Shown here in pieces: positions 44,682 through 53,838 of a DNA stretch of 64,000 bases. The notes below the pieces were generated by a model. The model saw only the letters and a program-made list of their open reading frames with translations, was not told where the DNA came from and did not search any database. The first letter of the stretch is position 1; every line of letters starts with the position of its first letter. The translations under genes were made by a program, and so were the position numbers. This stretch comes from JAGVSR01 sp963750715 (GTDB taxonomy: Bacteria; Pseudomonadota; Alphaproteobacteria; Rhizobiales; Hyphomicrobiaceae), in NCBI GenBank assembly GCA_963750715.1, contig CAVVRP010000012.1, forward strand, positions 868,001-932,000. The letters run 5' to 3'.

Positions 44682-46640
44682 ATGCGCATCATTGTCTCAA
44701 CCGGCCGCAGGCTTGCCGTAGTTGGCTTCATGGCGCTCACTGCAGCCTTGCCGGCGAGGGCGGATGAGCCGCCGCCCGCCATGGTGATCCTCGACGGGTC
44801 GGGCTCGATGTGGGGCACACTCGACGGCGACCGGACCGCGAAGTTCTACGCGGTCCGCGATGTGCTGCGTGAACAATTCACGAAGACCTCTCCCCAATCG
44901 CGGATCGGCTTCGCCTCGTTCGGCCACCGCCGCAAGGCGGATTGCTCCGACGTCGAAATCATCCAGCCGCCCGAGGCAGCATCCGGTGAGCGTATCAATG
45001 CCGCTCTGGATAAACTGAACCCGCGCGGTAAGGGCCCGCTTTCGACAGCGCTGCGCGAGGCCGCGAAGTCGGTCGGATCGGGCACGCCGGCAACGATCAT
45101 TGCCATTCACGACGGCGTCGACAATTGCCAGCAGGATCCGTGCGCCGCGGCCACTGAAATCGCCAAGGAAAACCCACGTCTCGCTATTCATCTCATTTCG
45201 CTCGGCCTTTCCAACGCTGATTTCGAGCGCATATCCTGCGTTCCGAAAGCGACTGGCGGCAAGGCCTATGCCGCCGACAACATCGCGGCGATGGCCAATG
45301 CCGTGACCGATGCATTCCGCGCGGCCAACCTCGCGATCCCCCAGGGAACTGCACCGCAAAGCGCTGCCGCAGCGCCAGCCGAGCCCGTCGCGCCGAAGGG
45401 ACCGCCGGGCGTGCGCCTGACCGCTGTCCTGAAGGCCGGGGAAGCGAGACTGGCGCAGCCAGTCGCCTGGCGCGTCAGTCGCGAAGACGCGCCCGACAAG
45501 CCGCTTATCGAACGGTCGTCGCCGGAGATCAATGAACCCCTGCCGCCCGGCCGCTACACGGTGGAAGCGCGCTTCGGCGTCGTCACGCGCACAAGCATCG
45601 TCGACGTCGGCGAGAACGGGCCAACGTCGTTCCAAGCTGAGCTCGACGCTGGAACAATTTCCGTCGACGCAACGGCCACCAAACATTCCGATGCGCTCGC
45701 CGACCCGGTCATCACCATCGTGCCGAGCAAGGCCCCTGGCGGCGCGAATGGCACAGCGAATCCGATCTGGATCGGGCGGGGCGCCGCAGCCGAAGTCGTC
45801 GTGCAGTCGGGTGGCTACCGGGTCACGGTCCGCGACGGCCTGGCGGAAGCCGAGAGCGCCTTGGACGTGGCCGCGGGCAGCAGGGTCGAGGCGCCGATGG
45901 TTCTGGGGACGGGCCGGCTGGAGCTTTCCGCGCTCTCCAGCAGCGGCGCCGCGCCGCTCGGCGACGTCATATTCCTGATCGCAGTCGACGATCCGGACGC
46001 GCCCCAGGGGCGACGTGAGATCGCCCGCAGCGCCGCGCCAAACCCTACGTTCATCCTCAAGGCCGGTACGTACTATGTGACCGCACGGCTCGGCCCCGCA
46101 GAGGTGCGCGACCGCATCGCGCTCAACACCGGCGATGTGGTCAAGCACGGCATCAATCTGGCGATCGGCAAGCTGTCGGTGACGGCAAGCCTGGAGGGTG
46201 CGGCGGCCGGTCTGTCGGCGCCGATCGTTTATCGCGTCTTCCAGGCGAACGCAGACTCGCGTGAGATCGCGCACAGCAACACGCCCAATCCTACGTTCAT
46301 GCTCCCTGCAGGGCGCTATCGTCTGGAAGCCCAAATCGGGACCATGAACGTCAAGACATTGGCTGAGGCCGACGTACCGGCCGGCAGCGAGACCAAGATC
46401 ACGATGCCGCTGAAAGCCGGCCAGGTGTCCGTGCGGCAGTCTGACAAGGCCTCAAGCCGCAGCGAGATCCGCGACGCCCGAGGGCGCATCGTATGGCGTT
46501 CGGGGGTCTCCGCGGCTTCGACCGCCGTGCTGGCGCCCGGCCGTTACATCATCCGCTTCGACGGCGCCAATGGCGCCAGCGAGCAGCCCTTCGATCTGGC
46601 GGCCGGTGAGCAGCGCGTCATCGACCTTCTCCAACGATAA
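44682..46640 (+). CDS. Exported VWA-domain protein with five beta-sandwich repeats
   Basis: 652 aa. Signal peptide (1-27), then a von Willebrand A domain (~30-220) with the metal-site motif ILDGSGSMW, GKGPLSTALREA and IHDGVDNC, plus an extra cysteine pair (CQQDPC). After a Pro/Ala linker come about five units of 75-95 residues, each ending in a PxGxYxVxA-type hairpin: LPPGRYTVEARFG, VQSGGYRVTVRDG, LKAGTYYVTARLG, LPAGRYRLEAQIG, LAPGRYIIRFDGA. They resemble carboxypeptidase-regulatory or Ig-like domains. An adhesive or envelope-scaffold role is inferred. The next gene encodes a paralogue of the repeat part. Confidence 0.8.
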   Translation: MRIIVSTGRRLAVVGFMALTAALPARADEPPPAMVILDGSGSMWGTLDGDRTAKFYAVRDVLREQFTKTSPQSRIGFASFGHRRKADCSDVEIIQPPEAASGERINAALDKLNPRGKGPLSTALREAAKSVGSGTPATIIAIHDGVDNCQQDPCAAATEIAKENPRLAIHLISLGLSNADFERISCVPKATGGKAYAADNIAAMANAVTDAFRAANLAIPQGTAPQSAAAAPAEPVAPKGPPGVRLTAVLKAGEARLAQPVAWRVSREDAPDKPLIERSSPEINEPLPPGRYTVEARFGVVTRTSIVDVGENGPTSFQAELDAGTISVDATATKHSDALADPVITIVPSKAPGGANGTANPIWIGRGAAAEVVVQSGGYRVTVRDGLAEAESALDVAAGSRVEAPMVLGTGRLELSALSSSGAAPLGDVIFLIAVDDPDAPQGRREIARSAAPNPTFILKAGTYYVTARLGPAEVRDRIALNTGDVVKHGINLAIGKLSVTASLEGAAAGLSAPIVYRVFQANADSREIAHSNTPNPTFMLPAGRYRLEAQIGTMNVKTLAEADVPAGSETKITMPLKAGQVSVRQSDKASSRSEIRDARGRIVWRSGVSAASTAVLAPGRYIIRFDGANGASEQPFDLAAGEQRVIDLLQR

Positions 46641-46740
46641 GTCAGCTCAGGCTTTGGTCGCGGCGCGGATTGCCATACTTCAACCAAGCCCGCGTGGCCC
46701 AATAGGCTGGGAATCACGGGCCGGAAACCGGGGAACACAC

Positions 46741-47838
46741 GTGGAAGACAGGGGTACGAGGTCGCCATACCCAGCCTCGCAAGGCCATGCGCGGGCGGCC
46801 TTGCGCAACTTGTGCCTGGCGGCGGCATTGACGACGGCATTCGCCACTGGCAGCTCGGCCCAGGCGCCGCCACAGTGGCCGGTACAGGGCCGCGACACCG
46901 GCATCGCGATGCCGCAGCCGGCTTCGCCTCCGCCACCGGCTGCGCCGGCAGGCAATTCAAACACTCAGCCTTCGGGCGGTTCCACCAATCAGTCTTCGGG
47001 CGGACCGACCACCACCGTAGTACCGCGCACAACGGATCCTTCGACCCTGCCCGCGGCATCAGACGCAGCTCCCGGACCAAGCGAAGTTCGGCTTGTTGCT
47101 TTGCTGACGGCGGATGGACAGCGCATTGATAAAGGTCTCGTCTGGCGCATTTATCAGGGCAGGTCGACGCCGGACGCCAAGTCCACGTTACTGAATACGT
47201 ATCGCGATGCGACTCCGCTGGTGCGATTAGAGCCGGGCGATTATGTCGTCAACGCCGCATTCGGGCGCGCGCATCTCACGCGCCGCATCAGCGTCAAGCC
47301 TGGTGCACCGGCACCCGACGTCGAGCAGTTCGTGCTGAATGCTGGCGGTATTCGCGTCAAGGCGATGCTCGGCAATAAGCCGGCTCCGCCCGGATCCGTT
47401 ACCTATACGGTGTATTCCGACCGCGACCAGACCGACAACCGCACGGTCATTCTGTCGGGAGCAAAGCCAGGACTGATCGTTCGCCTCAACGCTGGCATCT
47501 ATAACATCACCTCCAGCTATGGTGACGCAAACTCGATCGTGCGAAGCGATATTACCGTCGAAGCCGGTAAGCTGACGGAAGCGACGCTTGTTCACAGCTT
47601 CGCCAAGGCCACATTCAAGCTGTGCAAGAAGGCCGGTGGCGAGGCTTTGCCCGATACCCAGTGGGAAATCCAGACACAGCAGGGCGACACCGTCAAGGAA
47701 AGCGTCGGCGCGTTGCCGGTACACATTCTGGCGCCCGGCTCATACATCGCCATCGCACGTTCCGCCAGAAAGACATTCCGTCGTGACTTCACCGTTCGCG
47801 ACGGAGAGATCGTTCAGGTGGAAGTCGTCAGCGAGTAA
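46741..47838 (+). CDS. Exported beta-repeat protein, paralogue of the upstream VWA protein's repeats
   Basis: 365 aa from GTG 46741 after GGGGAA (the frame opens at 46570). Signal-like hydrophobic stretch (~19-38, LCLAAALTTAFATGSSAQA), Pro/Gly/Ser linker, then three units: VRLVALLTADGQRIDKGLVW to LEPGDYVVNAAFG; IRVKAMLGNKPAPPGSVTYT to LNAGIYNITSSYG; and FKLCKKAGGEALPDTQWEI to LAPGSYIAIARSA. They align with the repeats of the gene 100 bp upstream but there is no VWA domain. The two are probably co-transcribed and act together in the periplasm or at the surface. No known family is named with confidence. Confidence 0.7.
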   Translation: MEDRGTRSPYPASQGHARAALRNLCLAAALTTAFATGSSAQAPPQWPVQGRDTGIAMPQPASPPPPAAPAGNSNTQPSGGSTNQSSGGPTTTVVPRTTDPSTLPAASDAAPGPSEVRLVALLTADGQRIDKGLVWRIYQGRSTPDAKSTLLNTYRDATPLVRLEPGDYVVNAAFGRAHLTRRISVKPGAPAPDVEQFVLNAGGIRVKAMLGNKPAPPGSVTYTVYSDRDQTDNRTVILSGAKPGLIVRLNAGIYNITSSYGDANSIVRSDITVEAGKLTEATLVHSFAKATFKLCKKAGGEALPDTQWEIQTQQGDTVKESVGALPVHILAPGSYIAIARSARKTFRRDFTVRDGEIVQVEVVSE

Positions 47839-47889
47839 CTTGGCCAGCGTGCCCTTTTCGGCACTTGCTGTGATCATTGGACAGACACA

Positions 47890-48549
47890 TCAGAAGTCGT
47901 TCAGCACCCAATCCGTGGGACAGCCATTGTCGCGCATGCGCGTTTCGACAGTACTGAGAGCGATGCGCTGATCTAGTTGCCTGAACAATCCACGCGCCAT
48001 CTGCCAATGCTCGCACGCCGTGCTCAGATCGCCGGCGCGATGGGCGAGATCGCCCAGTTCGAGGCGCGCGGCAGCCTGGGGCTGATCGAGCGCTCGGCGC
48101 GAGGCTACAACGATGCATTTGCGAAGCAGGTCCGCGGCCTCATGCGTCCGCCCGTCGGCAGCCTTCAGTTTTGCCAGAGCGAGGTAAAGGCTCGGCAAGG
48201 CCTCCTCGTCGGCGTCAGTCTCAGCTTGGGCGATCAGCGCCACAATGTCATGACCCGCCCGCTCGGCCAGGATCGGCGCCGGCCTTGTCAGCGGTCCGAA
48301 CGGCGTTTGAGCCCCATCCGGCGCCTTATGCAAGACCGTCCCGAAGACAACTGGGGCCGGAACGGCCCTAGCGGGCGCCGTCCCGGCCGGCTGGACAGCG
48401 AGCATGGTATCCACTGATGAAACACTAGGCGGCACGTAAGGAGCCCGCATTCGGCGGGTTGTGCGCACTATGACAGCAATCAGTAAAAAGACCGGTAGGA
48501 CCAGCAGTAACAATCCGGCCCAACCTGTTAACTCGAAGCCTTGTCCCAT
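47890..48549 (-). CDS. Membrane-anchored TPR-like protein, unknown function
   Basis: 219 aa. One N-terminal membrane helix (WAGLLLLVLPVFLLIAVIV), a Pro/Ala-rich linker, then helical repeats (LPSLYLALAKLKAADGRTHE, AARLELGDLAHRAGDLSTAC) in TPR style, ending WVLNDF. Probably a scaffold in the inner membrane facing the periplasm or cytoplasm. It converges on the beta-repeat gene and is 20 bp downstream of the amino-acid-binding-protein gene on the same strand. Confidence 0.6.
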   Translation of the reverse strand: MGQGFELTGWAGLLLLVLPVFLLIAVIVRTTRRMRAPYVPPSVSSVDTMLAVQPAGTAPARAVPAPVVFGTVLHKAPDGAQTPFGPLTRPAPILAERAGHDIVALIAQAETDADEEALPSLYLALAKLKAADGRTHEAADLLRKCIVVASRRALDQPQAAARLELGDLAHRAGDLSTACEHWQMARGLFRQLDQRIALSTVETRMRDNGCPTDWVLNDF

Positions 48550-48569
48550 AGCCCACCCACGCGATCAGC

Positions 48570-49656
48570 TCACCGGAACGGCCCACCCGTCATGAGGCCG
48601 CCCTTAGTCCAAAGATCATTCAGTCCGCGATCGAGCTTCAGCAAGGATTTGGCGCCGACGTCTCGGTCGAAGATCTCCCCGTAGTTGCCGATCTGCTTCA
48701 CGATCCTGTAGGCCCAGCCGGCATCCAGCCCCATGTTTGCGCCAAGAGCTGCCATCGACGCCAAGGAACCGGCGTATCTCCGGGCGATCGCTGGATAGTG
48801 CCGCATCGACGGTCGTTCTCGTCAGACCCAATTCCTCGGCCGTGATCAAGGCGAGAAGCGTCCATCTAACGATTAACTCCCATTGCTCGTCGCCTTGGCG
48901 GACATAGGGACCGAGCATTTCCCGCGTGATCGGCTCGGGCAACAGAACGTGATCGGCAGGATTGGAAAACCGGCTGCGCTCGATAGCGAGGGTCGACGTG
49001 TCGCCCGTCAACAGCGAACAGCCGCCAGCGATGTAAGTCTTGACCAGTTCCGGCCATTCGTCCGCCAGTACGAGGTGGTAGCGCATCCGGCGCTGGCTGA
49101 AATAGGTCGCAAGCCCCTGCTCCGCGCCCGTCCCCTTCTGCAGGCAGATCGACGCGCCCGATAGCTCGAACACGCTCGACACGTTATGGTTGGTGCCGAT
49201 CAGAAACCGCTGAGCGTCGTTGAACAGCACACCGGAAAATCGCAGGCCAAGGTCGGCTTCGCGCGACAACGTCCAGCCGGACGCTCGGGCCAGCACATCG
49301 ACATCGCCGCTTTTCAGGGCGCTAAAGCGAACGGTATCGCTCAAAGGGGTCAGCCGCGCCTTTGTCTTGTCGCCGAGCGTGGCGGCAGCCAGGGCCTCGC
49401 AAAAATCGACCTCGAGCCCGCTCCACTCACCCTTCGTATTGGCGGTTGCAAATCCGGGCACTGATTGAGCGACGCCGCAAACCAGGTTGCCGCGCACCCG
49501 GATGCTTTCGAGCGTGGAGGCGGCCTGCGCCGGTACTCCAGCCATCGTCGCCACACAGACGAAGAACATTGAAACCACGACCGGCGTGGCAGACCGGGTC
49601 CTGAGATACTTCGACTTTGCCACGCTTGCGTCTCGCTGTTTGGATTTGCAGGACAT
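48570..49656 (-). CDS. Amino-acid ABC transporter substrate-binding protein (AapJ-like), frame disrupted by +1 base
   Basis: Start at ATG 49656 (frame open to 49704). Signal peptide (VVVSMFFVCVATMAGVPAQA), then the general L-amino-acid binding fold: RVRGNLVCGVAQSVPGFA, SGLEVDFCEALAAATLGD, GDVDVLARASGWTLSREADL, ISADEWPELV-like hinge. Near 48747 one extra base shifts the frame; removing it makes FLGVDGSLGANMGLDAGWAY continuous with RIVKQIGNYGEIFDRDVG and the C-terminus at 48570, as in AapJ. No permease or ATPase gene (aapQMP) is next to it, so it is an orphan or lost its operon. Confidence 0.85.
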
Positions 49657-49726
49657 GCCCGGATCACCGAACACGCAAGGGACCAACGCCCTGCCGCGCG
49701 GCACAAATCCCGCAGTCGCACCAGCC

Positions 49727-49742
49727 GGTCAAGGCCTTGACC
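49727..49742. promoter_or_regulatory. Perfect 16-bp palindrome between divergent aapJ-like gene and metC
   Basis: GGTCAAGGCCTTGACC, 55 bp before the metC start and about 70 bp before the aapJ-like ATG. A two-fold symmetric site in a divergent promoter gap is a candidate operator. Part of it may still be translated if the aapJ-like start is further upstream; that does not affect its symmetry. Confidence 0.4.
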
Positions 49743-49796
49743 CGGGGTAAAACTTAGGTCACACGAGGCCGCTGTCGAACGCGCGGAAGGCGGTTC

Positions 49797-50981
49797 ATGA
49801 CGAACTCAGATGACACGTCCGGCAAGCGGCGGCCAGCAACCGCCATCCTGCATTACGGTCGCGATCCGGCGTCACAGCACGGTTTCGTCAATCCGCCCGT
49901 CTATCGCGGGTCGACCGTTCTCTATCCAACCCTTGCCAGCCTGACAGCGCACAATCAGCCGTTCAGCTACGGCCGTAGGGGCACCCCGACGACGAAAGCA
50001 CTGGAAGATGCTCTCACCCGTCTCGAAGGCGGCGCCAGAACCAAGCTGACGGCCTCGGGATATCAGGCGGTCACGACGGCAATCCTGGCATTCGTCTCGG
50101 CGGGCGACCATATCCTGATGGTCGATTCCGTCTACCATCCGACGCGCCAGTTCTGCGATAGCCTGCTGAAGCGCCTGGGCATTGAGACTGAATACTACCA
50201 TCCGCTCATCGGCGCGGGCATCGACCGGCTGATCCGGACAAACACGCGCCTCATCTACAGCGAAAGCCCAGGCTCGCAGACCTTCGAGATGCAGGACATC
50301 CCGGCGATTGCGAAGGTTGCCAGGTCTCGCGACCTCTGGCTGCTGCTCGACAACACCTGGGCAAGCCCGCTGTTCTTCAAGCCGCTAGACCACGGCGCCG
50401 ACGTTTCAATTCAGGCGGCGACGAAATACATCGTCGGCCATGCCGATGCCCTGCTCGGCTCCATAACCGCCAACACGCGCGCAGCCAAGCACATCGAGCA
50501 CGCGCACGGCATGCTCGGCGTCTGCCCGGGTAGCGAGGAGACGTTCCTGGGGCTGCGAGGCTTGAGGACCCTCGATGTGCGCCTTGCGCGTCATCAGGCA
50601 TCGGGTCTTCGCATTGCCGCGTGGATGAAAGCACGCCCCGAGATTTCGCGCATCATGCATCCCGCCCTGCCCGGCGATCCTGGGCACGCCCTGTGGAAAC
50701 GTGACTTCAGCGGAGCGAGCGGACTATTCGGCGCCATTCTGAAGCCGGTTTCGACGAAACAGCTCGCGGCGTTTCTCGACGGATTGACGCTGTTCGGCAT
50801 GGGCTATTCGTGGGGCGGGTATGAAAGCCTCGTCATTCCATTCGATCCCACGTCCTATCGCACGGCGACGAAATGGACCGCAGAAGGCCAGGCTCTGCGC
50901 TTCCATATCGGCCTGGAAGACCCCGATGACCTCGAGGCGGATCTGGCTGCGGGCTTTGCGCGGCTGCACGCTGCCGCATAA
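49797..50981 (+). CDS. metC: Cystathionine beta-lyase
   Basis: 394 aa, Cys/Met-metabolism PLP enzyme. FVNPPVYRGSTVLYPT and YGRRGTPTTKALEDALTRLEG lead in; PLP lysine lies in VSIQAATKYIVGHADALLGS; C-terminal LFGMGYSWGGYESLV and RFHIGLEDPDDLEADL are typical of MetC. It cleaves cystathionine to homocysteine, ammonia and pyruvate. The gene is divergent from an amino-acid-binding protein gene and convergent with the POT transporter. Confidence 0.93.
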   Translation: MTNSDDTSGKRRPATAILHYGRDPASQHGFVNPPVYRGSTVLYPTLASLTAHNQPFSYGRRGTPTTKALEDALTRLEGGARTKLTASGYQAVTTAILAFVSAGDHILMVDSVYHPTRQFCDSLLKRLGIETEYYHPLIGAGIDRLIRTNTRLIYSESPGSQTFEMQDIPAIAKVARSRDLWLLLDNTWASPLFFKPLDHGADVSIQAATKYIVGHADALLGSITANTRAAKHIEHAHGMLGVCPGSEETFLGLRGLRTLDVRLARHQASGLRIAAWMKARPEISRIMHPALPGDPGHALWKRDFSGASGLFGAILKPVSTKQLAAFLDGLTLFGMGYSWGGYESLVIPFDPTSYRTATKWTAEGQALRFHIGLEDPDDLEADLAAGFARLHAAA

Positions 50982-50993
50982 CGCGGCACGCTG

Positions 50994-52499
50994 CTAACCG
51001 ACGCCACCCATCATCTTTCGCACCCACGGCGCCAGCACGAACAGGATCGCTGCGGCCGCTGCGACAAGCATGCCCTGCACCAGAAAAAAGTGAGCAAGCG
51101 CCTGCGGATCGGTGTCGGAGAAGCCGCTCCCGAGAATTCCGGCGAGCTTGTTGCCGAACGCCGCACCTAGAAACCAAATCCCGAGCACTAGCCCGATGTA
51201 GCGGGCAGGCGCGAGCTTGGTCATGGTGCTGAGACCGACGGGGCTCAACAGCAATTCACCGACTGTTTGCAGAAAGAACAATCCGACGAGCCACCAGGGG
51301 CTCACCTTGCCGCCTGCCGTCAGATGCGCCGCCGGCACCATCAAAAGAAACGACAAAGACAGGAAGGCAAGGCCGAGAGCGAACTTGATCGGACTTGACG
51401 GCTGGGCGGCGCCGAGCCGCATCCACAAAACCGCAAACAGGGGCGCAAGAGATATGACGAACAGCGCATTGAGCGACTGGAACCACGCGGACGGGATGGA
51501 CACGCCGAGCAGTTCGGTGCGTGTGAGACGGTCGGCGAACAGCGCAATGGACAATCCCGCCTGTTCGAAGATCGCCCAGAAGATCATGGCTGCGATGAAC
51601 AGTACGAACACTGCCGCAATGCGCGAGGCCTCCGCCCCGCCGCGCCCCGCGAAGTAGACCACCGCAGCGATGGGCAGCAGTACGAAGCCATAGCGTAGCC
51701 ACTGAAATCCAGGCGTATCGGAAAGAACAGCCAGGGTCATGAGAGTCGCAGTGCCGCCTGCAACTGCGCCCAACTCCAACGAGAATGGGGTGTCGCTCCT
51801 GACTGCCGACCTGTGGGGAACATAGAACCTGGACCGCGCCCTGACGAACACGGCAAGGCCCAGCGCCATGCCGATGCCGGCCGCCGCAAATCCCCAATGC
51901 CAGCTGGCGGTTGCGTCGAAGCCCTGCAACGACAACCACGCCTTGAACCCGAGGCTTTGAGCGAGGTAGCCGGTAACCACGGGGGCGATGAATGCGCCGA
52001 TGTTTATCCCCATGTAGAAAAGGGAAAATCCCGCGTCACGGCGACCGTCCTCGCTCGGATAGAGCCCTCCGACCATCACGCTGATGTTGGGTTTGAACAG
52101 CCCCGTGCCGAGCGCAACGAGAACCAGCCCCACGTAGAACGAGAGTTCGAATGGCAGGGCCAGCGTGAAATGCCCCGCCGCGATGACGGTGCCGCCGATC
52201 AATACCGCGCACCGGGCGCCCAGGTACCGGTCGGCGACATAGCCACCCGGAATCGACATCATGTAGACGGCCATCGTATAGTTGCCGTAGATGCCCGCAG
52301 CATCCATTGTCGAAAAGCCGAGGCCGCCGTCGGCCATCGGCGTGACCATGAACAGCACGAGAAGGGCGCGCATACCGTAGTAGGAGAACCGCTCCCAAAG
52401 TTCGGTGAAGAAAAGTGCGGCGAGACCGGGCGGATGGCCATTGAAGCCGATCGCCCATCCCGTTCGTTCCGGTGTTGGAGGGTTCACGTCCGGCGCCAT
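50994..52499 (-). CDS. POT/PTR-family proton-dependent peptide transporter
   Basis: 501 aa from ATG 52499 (a TTG at 52529 would add 10 residues). Twelve or more helices. Family hallmarks: HPPGLAALFFTELWERFSYYGMRALL (ExxERFxYY motif), GGYVADRYLGARCAVLIGG, and NIGAFIAPVVTGYLAQSLG, with GTGLFKPNISVMVG. POT proteins import di- and tripeptides with protons across the inner membrane. The C-terminal FFLQTVGELLLSPVGLSTMT is also conserved. Confidence 0.93.
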   Translation of the reverse strand: MAPDVNPPTPERTGWAIGFNGHPPGLAALFFTELWERFSYYGMRALLVLFMVTPMADGGLGFSTMDAAGIYGNYTMAVYMMSIPGGYVADRYLGARCAVLIGGTVIAAGHFTLALPFELSFYVGLVLVALGTGLFKPNISVMVGGLYPSEDGRRDAGFSLFYMGINIGAFIAPVVTGYLAQSLGFKAWLSLQGFDATASWHWGFAAAGIGMALGLAVFVRARSRFYVPHRSAVRSDTPFSLELGAVAGGTATLMTLAVLSDTPGFQWLRYGFVLLPIAAVVYFAGRGGAEASRIAAVFVLFIAAMIFWAIFEQAGLSIALFADRLTRTELLGVSIPSAWFQSLNALFVISLAPLFAVLWMRLGAAQPSSPIKFALGLAFLSLSFLLMVPAAHLTAGGKVSPWWLVGLFFLQTVGELLLSPVGLSTMTKLAPARYIGLVLGIWFLGAAFGNKLAGILGSGFSDTDPQALAHFFLVQGMLVAAAAAILFVLAPWVRKMMGGVG

Positions 52500-52565
52500 G
52501 ATCAATCCGGCGTGAGGATGAAACCGCAAAGCTCAACGGCGCGCGGCCGCCACCCGGGTCAGACG

Positions 52566-53057
52566 TCAGTGCCCCTCGGATTCGTTGGCGGGATCGGACT
52601 GGAGAAGTCCGTAGTTCTGAATGCCGATCTTGCCGATGAGGTCGAGCTGGGTCTCGAGGAAATCCGTGTGACCTTCCTCGTCTTTCAGAAGTTCCTCAAA
52701 TAGCGCCATAGTCACGTAGTCTTTGTGCTGGCGGCAGATCTCGCGACCTCGTGCATAGGTCTCAAGCGCGATAAGCTCACCCTTGAGGTCGCACTCCAGA
52801 ACTTCCTTCAGATCCTGACCGATCATCAGCGGCGCGACATGCTGCAGATTGGGATGACCTTCGAGGAAAATGACGCGGGCAATCAGCTTGTCCGCATGAA
52901 CCATCTCTTCGAGGGACTCAGCCTTCTCTTTTTTGGCGAGCTTCGTAAAGCCCCAGTTCTCCAGTAGGCGGTAATGCAGCCAATACTGGTTGACCGCACC
53001 CAATTCGAGTTTGATCAACTCGTTGAGGATGTCGATGACGTCCTTATTGCCTTTCAT
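52566..53057 (-). CDS. bfr: Bacterioferritin
   Basis: 163 aa. Ferroxidase residues are in place: E18, E51, H54, with further Glu/His in ECDLKGELIALETYARG and EELLKDEEGHTDFLETQL. Met52 (in SLEEMVHADKLI) is the axial haem ligand of the 24-mer cage. The protein stores iron as a ferric mineral in the cytoplasm. Next to a Bfd-like ferredoxin gene, which normally mobilises that iron. Confidence 0.96.
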   Translation of the reverse strand: MKGNKDVIDILNELIKLELGAVNQYWLHYRLLENWGFTKLAKKEKAESLEEMVHADKLIARVIFLEGHPNLQHVAPLMIGQDLKEVLECDLKGELIALETYARGREICRQHKDYVTMALFEELLKDEEGHTDFLETQLDLIGKIGIQNYGLLQSDPANESEGH

Positions 53058-53190
53058 TGGGCGCTCCGTGGCAGGTGGGCATGGATGTGCTGTCTTACGG
53101 CCAGACCCGTTTCAATCGCACTTCAGCGGTACGAGGCCGGTCGACCCTCACTTCTTGATAGATCGGACAGCACGGGCTGCCAAGCCGATG

Positions 53191-53553
53191 TCAGAAGTTG
53201 ACGCGGCGGGCGGCCTGGGGCACTGCCGTTTCCTGGCTGTGCAAATCGGTTGGGACTGAACGGGCTGCGGGTTTCAAAACCCGGCGCGCGGGGCGCTGGA
53301 CGATGTCCTGAAGCTTCGTTTTTGCTGTCGCGCAGGCGCACGGGCAAATCAGCCCTTTGGCTTCCAGTTCTTCCATCTTGGCGTAGATGGTGTCGGCCGC
53401 CAGCGTCGCGCATCCGCAGCAGTTCATCTTCTTTTCGAGATGACGGTAGACCACACCCGGTGTCGGCAACGGGGCGTTGGGCTGGCTCATGATTTCGAGA
53501 ACCGCCGTCTCGAGATCCTTATCGGTCACCACGGCGCAAGAGCAGACGATCAT
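53191..53553 (-). CDS. Bfd-like bacterioferritin-associated [2Fe-2S] protein with extra Cys cluster
   Basis: 120 aa, nearly twice the length of classical Bfd (~64). N-terminal MIVCSCAVVTDKDLETAV (C4, C6) plus MNCCGCAT (C45, C48) give the CxC...CxxC ligands of Bfd, with an insert (PNAPLPTPGVVYRHL) in the loop. Beyond it, residues ~70-74 read ICPCACATA, an additional CxCxC cluster absent from textbook Bfd, and then a basic Pro-rich tail. Bfd donates electrons to Bfr to release Fe2+. It lies 133 bp upstream of bfr on the same strand. Confidence 0.8.
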   Translation of the reverse strand: MIVCSCAVVTDKDLETAVLEIMSQPNAPLPTPGVVYRHLEKKMNCCGCATLAADTIYAKMEELEAKGLICPCACATAKTKLQDIVQRPARRVLKPAARSVPTDLHSQETAVPQAARRVNF

Positions 53554-53838
53554 GTGCCAGCCTCGTGCAAAAGCCTGTGGCCGCCATAGTCATTCGCCTG
53601 CGTCGTCGACGACATCTAAGTTCCCCAATTCCAGAGGGTTCAAGGCCCTCGAACGGTTGTGCTGCATTCGCGCGGTCCGGGCACAATCGTATCGGTCGCG
53701 GACATTGTCAATGCGTCCTTACATACACGTCCGCGTTTAGAGGAATTCGAAAAAGCAACGACTTGTCACGGTCGGAACAGCGCCCGCCGGCCCCATTTCC
53801 TAGGTTGGCCTCAGTCGCACACCGAGGGATTAGGCACC
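53554..53838. other. Divergent intergenic region upstream of the Bfd-like gene
   Basis: About 285 bp without a gene I can support. It must carry the promoter for the Bfd-like gene (minus strand) and one for the small gene at 53839. No clear ICE/Irr, Fur or RirA motif is visible by eye. Some long frames cross it, but they lack codon structure or a start. Confidence 0.35.

Noticed and set aside
44697..46334. 545-codon minus-strand ORF opposite the VWA gene
   Set aside because: Arg/Asp/Gly-rich antisense composition and no recognisable start; the plus-strand product has a signal peptide and clear domains.
53554..53838. Iron-control element (ICE/Irr box) near bfr and the Bfd-like gene
   Set aside because: Expected from gene content, but no matching inverted repeat is visible.
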